A program made the translations under genes and the position numbers. A model generated the notes under the pieces. The model saw only the letters and a program-made list of their open reading frames with translations. It did no database searches and was not told where the DNA came from. A stretch of DNA of 64,000 bases from Herbaspirillum autotrophicum (GTDB taxonomy: Bacteria > Pseudomonadota > Gammaproteobacteria > Burkholderiales > Burkholderiaceae_D), in contig NZ_LFLS01000012.1 in NCBI RefSeq assembly GCF_001189915.1, positions 62,001 to 126,000 of the forward strand, in the 5' to 3' direction. The first letter of the stretch is position 1, and every line of letters begins with the position of its first letter. This document shows positions 62,435 to 64,000 of this stretch, in pieces.

Positions 62435-64000
62435 ATGTCACACCCATTTTTCGAGCGCCATCAGGATGTCTTGCAACAGGCACTGCTGGCCTTGACCGAG
62501 CGCGGCTACTGGAGCCCGTACAGCGAAATGCCGAGTCCGCGCGTGTATGGCGAAAGCGCTGCCGATGACGGCAAGGCCGCATACGAAGCCCGGCTCAATC
62601 AGCCCTTCGCGTTCCATCCGGCCCAACCCGGCAATGGCAATACCACCGGCAGCGAAGTCTCTCCCTACGGACCGGCGCTCGGCATCACTTACCCGGCAGT
62701 CGACCCGGAGCAGTTGCTGCCGGCCATGCACGCCGCTGCCGCCAACTGGTACAAGGCTGGCCCCGAGGTCTGGACCGGCGTCGCGCTGGAAATCGTCAGC
62801 CGCCTGAATCAACGCAGTTTTGAAATCGCCCATGCCGTAATGCACACCACCGGCCAGGCCTACATGATGTCGTTTCAGGCTGGCGGTCCGCACGCGCAAG
62901 ACCGCGCGGTGGAAGCGATTGCCTATGCCTGGGATGAGCTGCGCCGCATTCCCGGGCAAGCGCTCTGGGAAAAACCGCAAGGCAAGAACCCGCCGCTGCG
63001 CATGCAAAAAACATATCGCGTGGTGCCGCGCGGCCTCAGTCTGGTGATCGGTTGCTGCACCTTCCCGACCTGGAATGCCTATCCCGGTCTGTTCGCCAGT
63101 CTGGCCACCGGCAATGCCGTGCTGGTCAAACCGCATCCGGGCGCGATCCTGCCGCTGGCGATTACCGTCGAGGTGGCGCGTCAGGTGATCGCCGAAGCCG
63201 GCTTCAATCCCGACGTGATCTGCCTGGCAGCCCATGAAGCCAGTGCCAGCCTCGCCTCCGATCTGGCGCTGCGGCCGGAAGTGCGATTGATCGACTTCAC
63301 CGGCAGCGCCGCCAACGGCAACTGGCTGGAACAACATGCACGTCAGGCGCAAGTGTTCACGGAAAAATCCGGCGTCAATCAAATCGTGATCGACTCCACC
63401 GCCGATCTCAACGGCATGCTGCGCAATATCGCCTTTTCGCTGGTGTTGTACTCGGGCCAGATGTGTACCGCGCCGCAAAACATTTATATCCCGGCCGCCG
63501 GCATTGAAACCGAGACCGGCCATCTCAGCTTCGATCAGGTAGTCAGCGCGCTCGGCGTCGCCATCGACAAGCTGACCGGCGATCCGGCCAAGGCGGTCGA
63601 AATTCTCGGCGCGATTCAAAATACCGCAGTGCTGGAACGCATTGCGGCAGCCCGCGAACGCGGCGAGATCGTCACCGACAGCCGCGCCTTGCAGCATCCG
63701 CTGTTTGCCGGAGCACGGATTCAGACACCGTTGCTGATCAAGATTGCCGATGTTGCCGCCAAGCCCGTGACCGAAGAGTATTTCGGCCCGGTCTCGTTTG
63801 CCATCGCTACCAACGGCACCGCCGACAGTATCGCGATTGCCGAACGCATCGCCCGCGAACACGGCGCGCTGACCTTGTCGGCCTACACCACCGACGACGC
63901 CGTCAAGGAACAATTGCTGGATGCGGCCGTCAGCGCAGGTGTCGCACTGTCGCTCAACCTCAATGGCGGCGTGTTCGTCAACCAGTCGGCTGCCTTCAGC
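62435..64000 (+). CDS. paaN: PaaN, aldehyde-dehydrogenase-like protein (cut by right edge)
   Basis: The visible 522 codons, from an ATG preceded by AGGAGACG, match PaaN, an aldehyde-dehydrogenase-family protein of phenylacetate clusters. SHPFFERHQDVLQQAL opens the protein. VIGCCTFPTWNAYPGLFASL and GNAVLVKPHP cover the coenzyme site, and a Cys lies in YSGQMCTAPQNIYIP at the catalytic position. The frame is open to the right edge. Its exact reaction differs between reports (second enzyme with PaaZ-like dehydrogenase function), so the role is less sure than the name. Confidence 0.95.
   Translation, partial: MSHPFFERHQDVLQQALLALTERGYWSPYSEMPSPRVYGESAADDGKAAYEARLNQPFAFHPAQPGNGNTTGSEVSPYGPALGITYPAVDPEQLLPAMHAAAANWYKAGPEVWTGVALEIVSRLNQRSFEIAHAVMHTTGQAYMMSFQAGGPHAQDRAVEAIAYAWDELRRIPGQALWEKPQGKNPPLRMQKTYRVVPRGLSLVIGCCTFPTWNAYPGLFASLATGNAVLVKPHPGAILPLAITVEVARQVIAEAGFNPDVICLAAHEASASLASDLALRPEVRLIDFTGSAANGNWLEQHARQAQVFTEKSGVNQIVIDSTADLNGMLRNIAFSLVLYSGQMCTAPQNIYIPAAGIETETGHLSFDQVVSALGVAIDKLTGDPAKAVEILGAIQNTAVLERIAAARERGEIVTDSRALQHPLFAGARIQTPLLIKIADVAAKPVTEEYFGPVSFAIATNGTADSIAIAERIAREHGALTLSAYTTDDAVKEQLLDAAVSAGVALSLNLNGGVFVNQSAAFS

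Noticed and set aside
62438-63913. Minus-strand frame of 491 codons at the right end
   Set aside because: It is antisense to paaN, whose open frame has clear family motifs.

Overview
The window is chromosomal DNA of a betaproteobacterium. Gene content and protein style point to Burkholderiales, most likely Oxalobacteraceae (Herbaspirillum/Collimonas/Herminiimonas-like); that placement is inferred from family resemblance only. Most of the DNA is moderately GC-rich housekeeping and catabolic sequence. The stretch from about 3.4 to 9.8 kb is clearly more AT-rich and made of accessory DNA. Both ends cut through genes: a TonB-dependent receptor on the left and paaN on the right. Layout: 1-3.1 kb has the receptor, a glutathione peroxidase and an alginate lyase. 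3.4-9.9 kb is a layered accessory region. It holds a Phd/ParE-type toxin-antitoxin pair with a clear operator, an integrase relic and a HEPN-like protein. Next to these is a 4.9-kb element bounded by a 19-bp duplication of the 3' end of tRNA-Ser(GGA). That element carries a TacAT-like toxin-antitoxin pair, several unknown proteins, a DUF5677-like protein, a truncated P4-type integrase, many repeats and a captured 3' half of tRNA-Thr(TGT). 10-17.8 kb is core: acs, a UPF0114 membrane protein, class I fumarase, murI, tRNA-His, an SRAP protein, a VOC protein and a WXXGXW-repeat protein. 17.9-24 kb is a chaperone-usher fimbrial operon (pilin, chaperone, usher) with an orphan NarL-type regulator and a small pilin-like protein. 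24-37.7 kb holds fpr, tamA-tamB, an unlinked two-domain fimbrial adhesin, corA, two exporters and a fused pabB-pabC. From 37.7 to 45.8 kb a leftward gene set joins a glutathione S-transferase, a LigAB-type extradiol dioxygenase, a Rieske oxygenase and its reductase, glutathione reductase and two near-identical periplasmic binding proteins. A LuxR-type regulator is divergent from it. This looks like a glutathione-linked aromatic catabolic operon whose substrate I cannot name. From 46.9 to the right edge is a phenylacetate locus. A leftward operon reads TetR (PaaR-like), binding protein, paaZ, livH, a livM-livG fusion, livF and a chemoreceptor. Rightward lie paaY and then paaA-B-C-D-E-N, with paaX facing left between them. 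The arrangement suggests that uptake, chemotaxis, ring epoxidation and ring opening of phenylacetate are controlled together by two repressors. The main leads for new biology are the glutathione-linked aromatic operon, the paa-liv-chemoreceptor operon with its C-terminal Cache chemoreceptor, and the repeat-rich mini-island with duplicated attachment-like regions.
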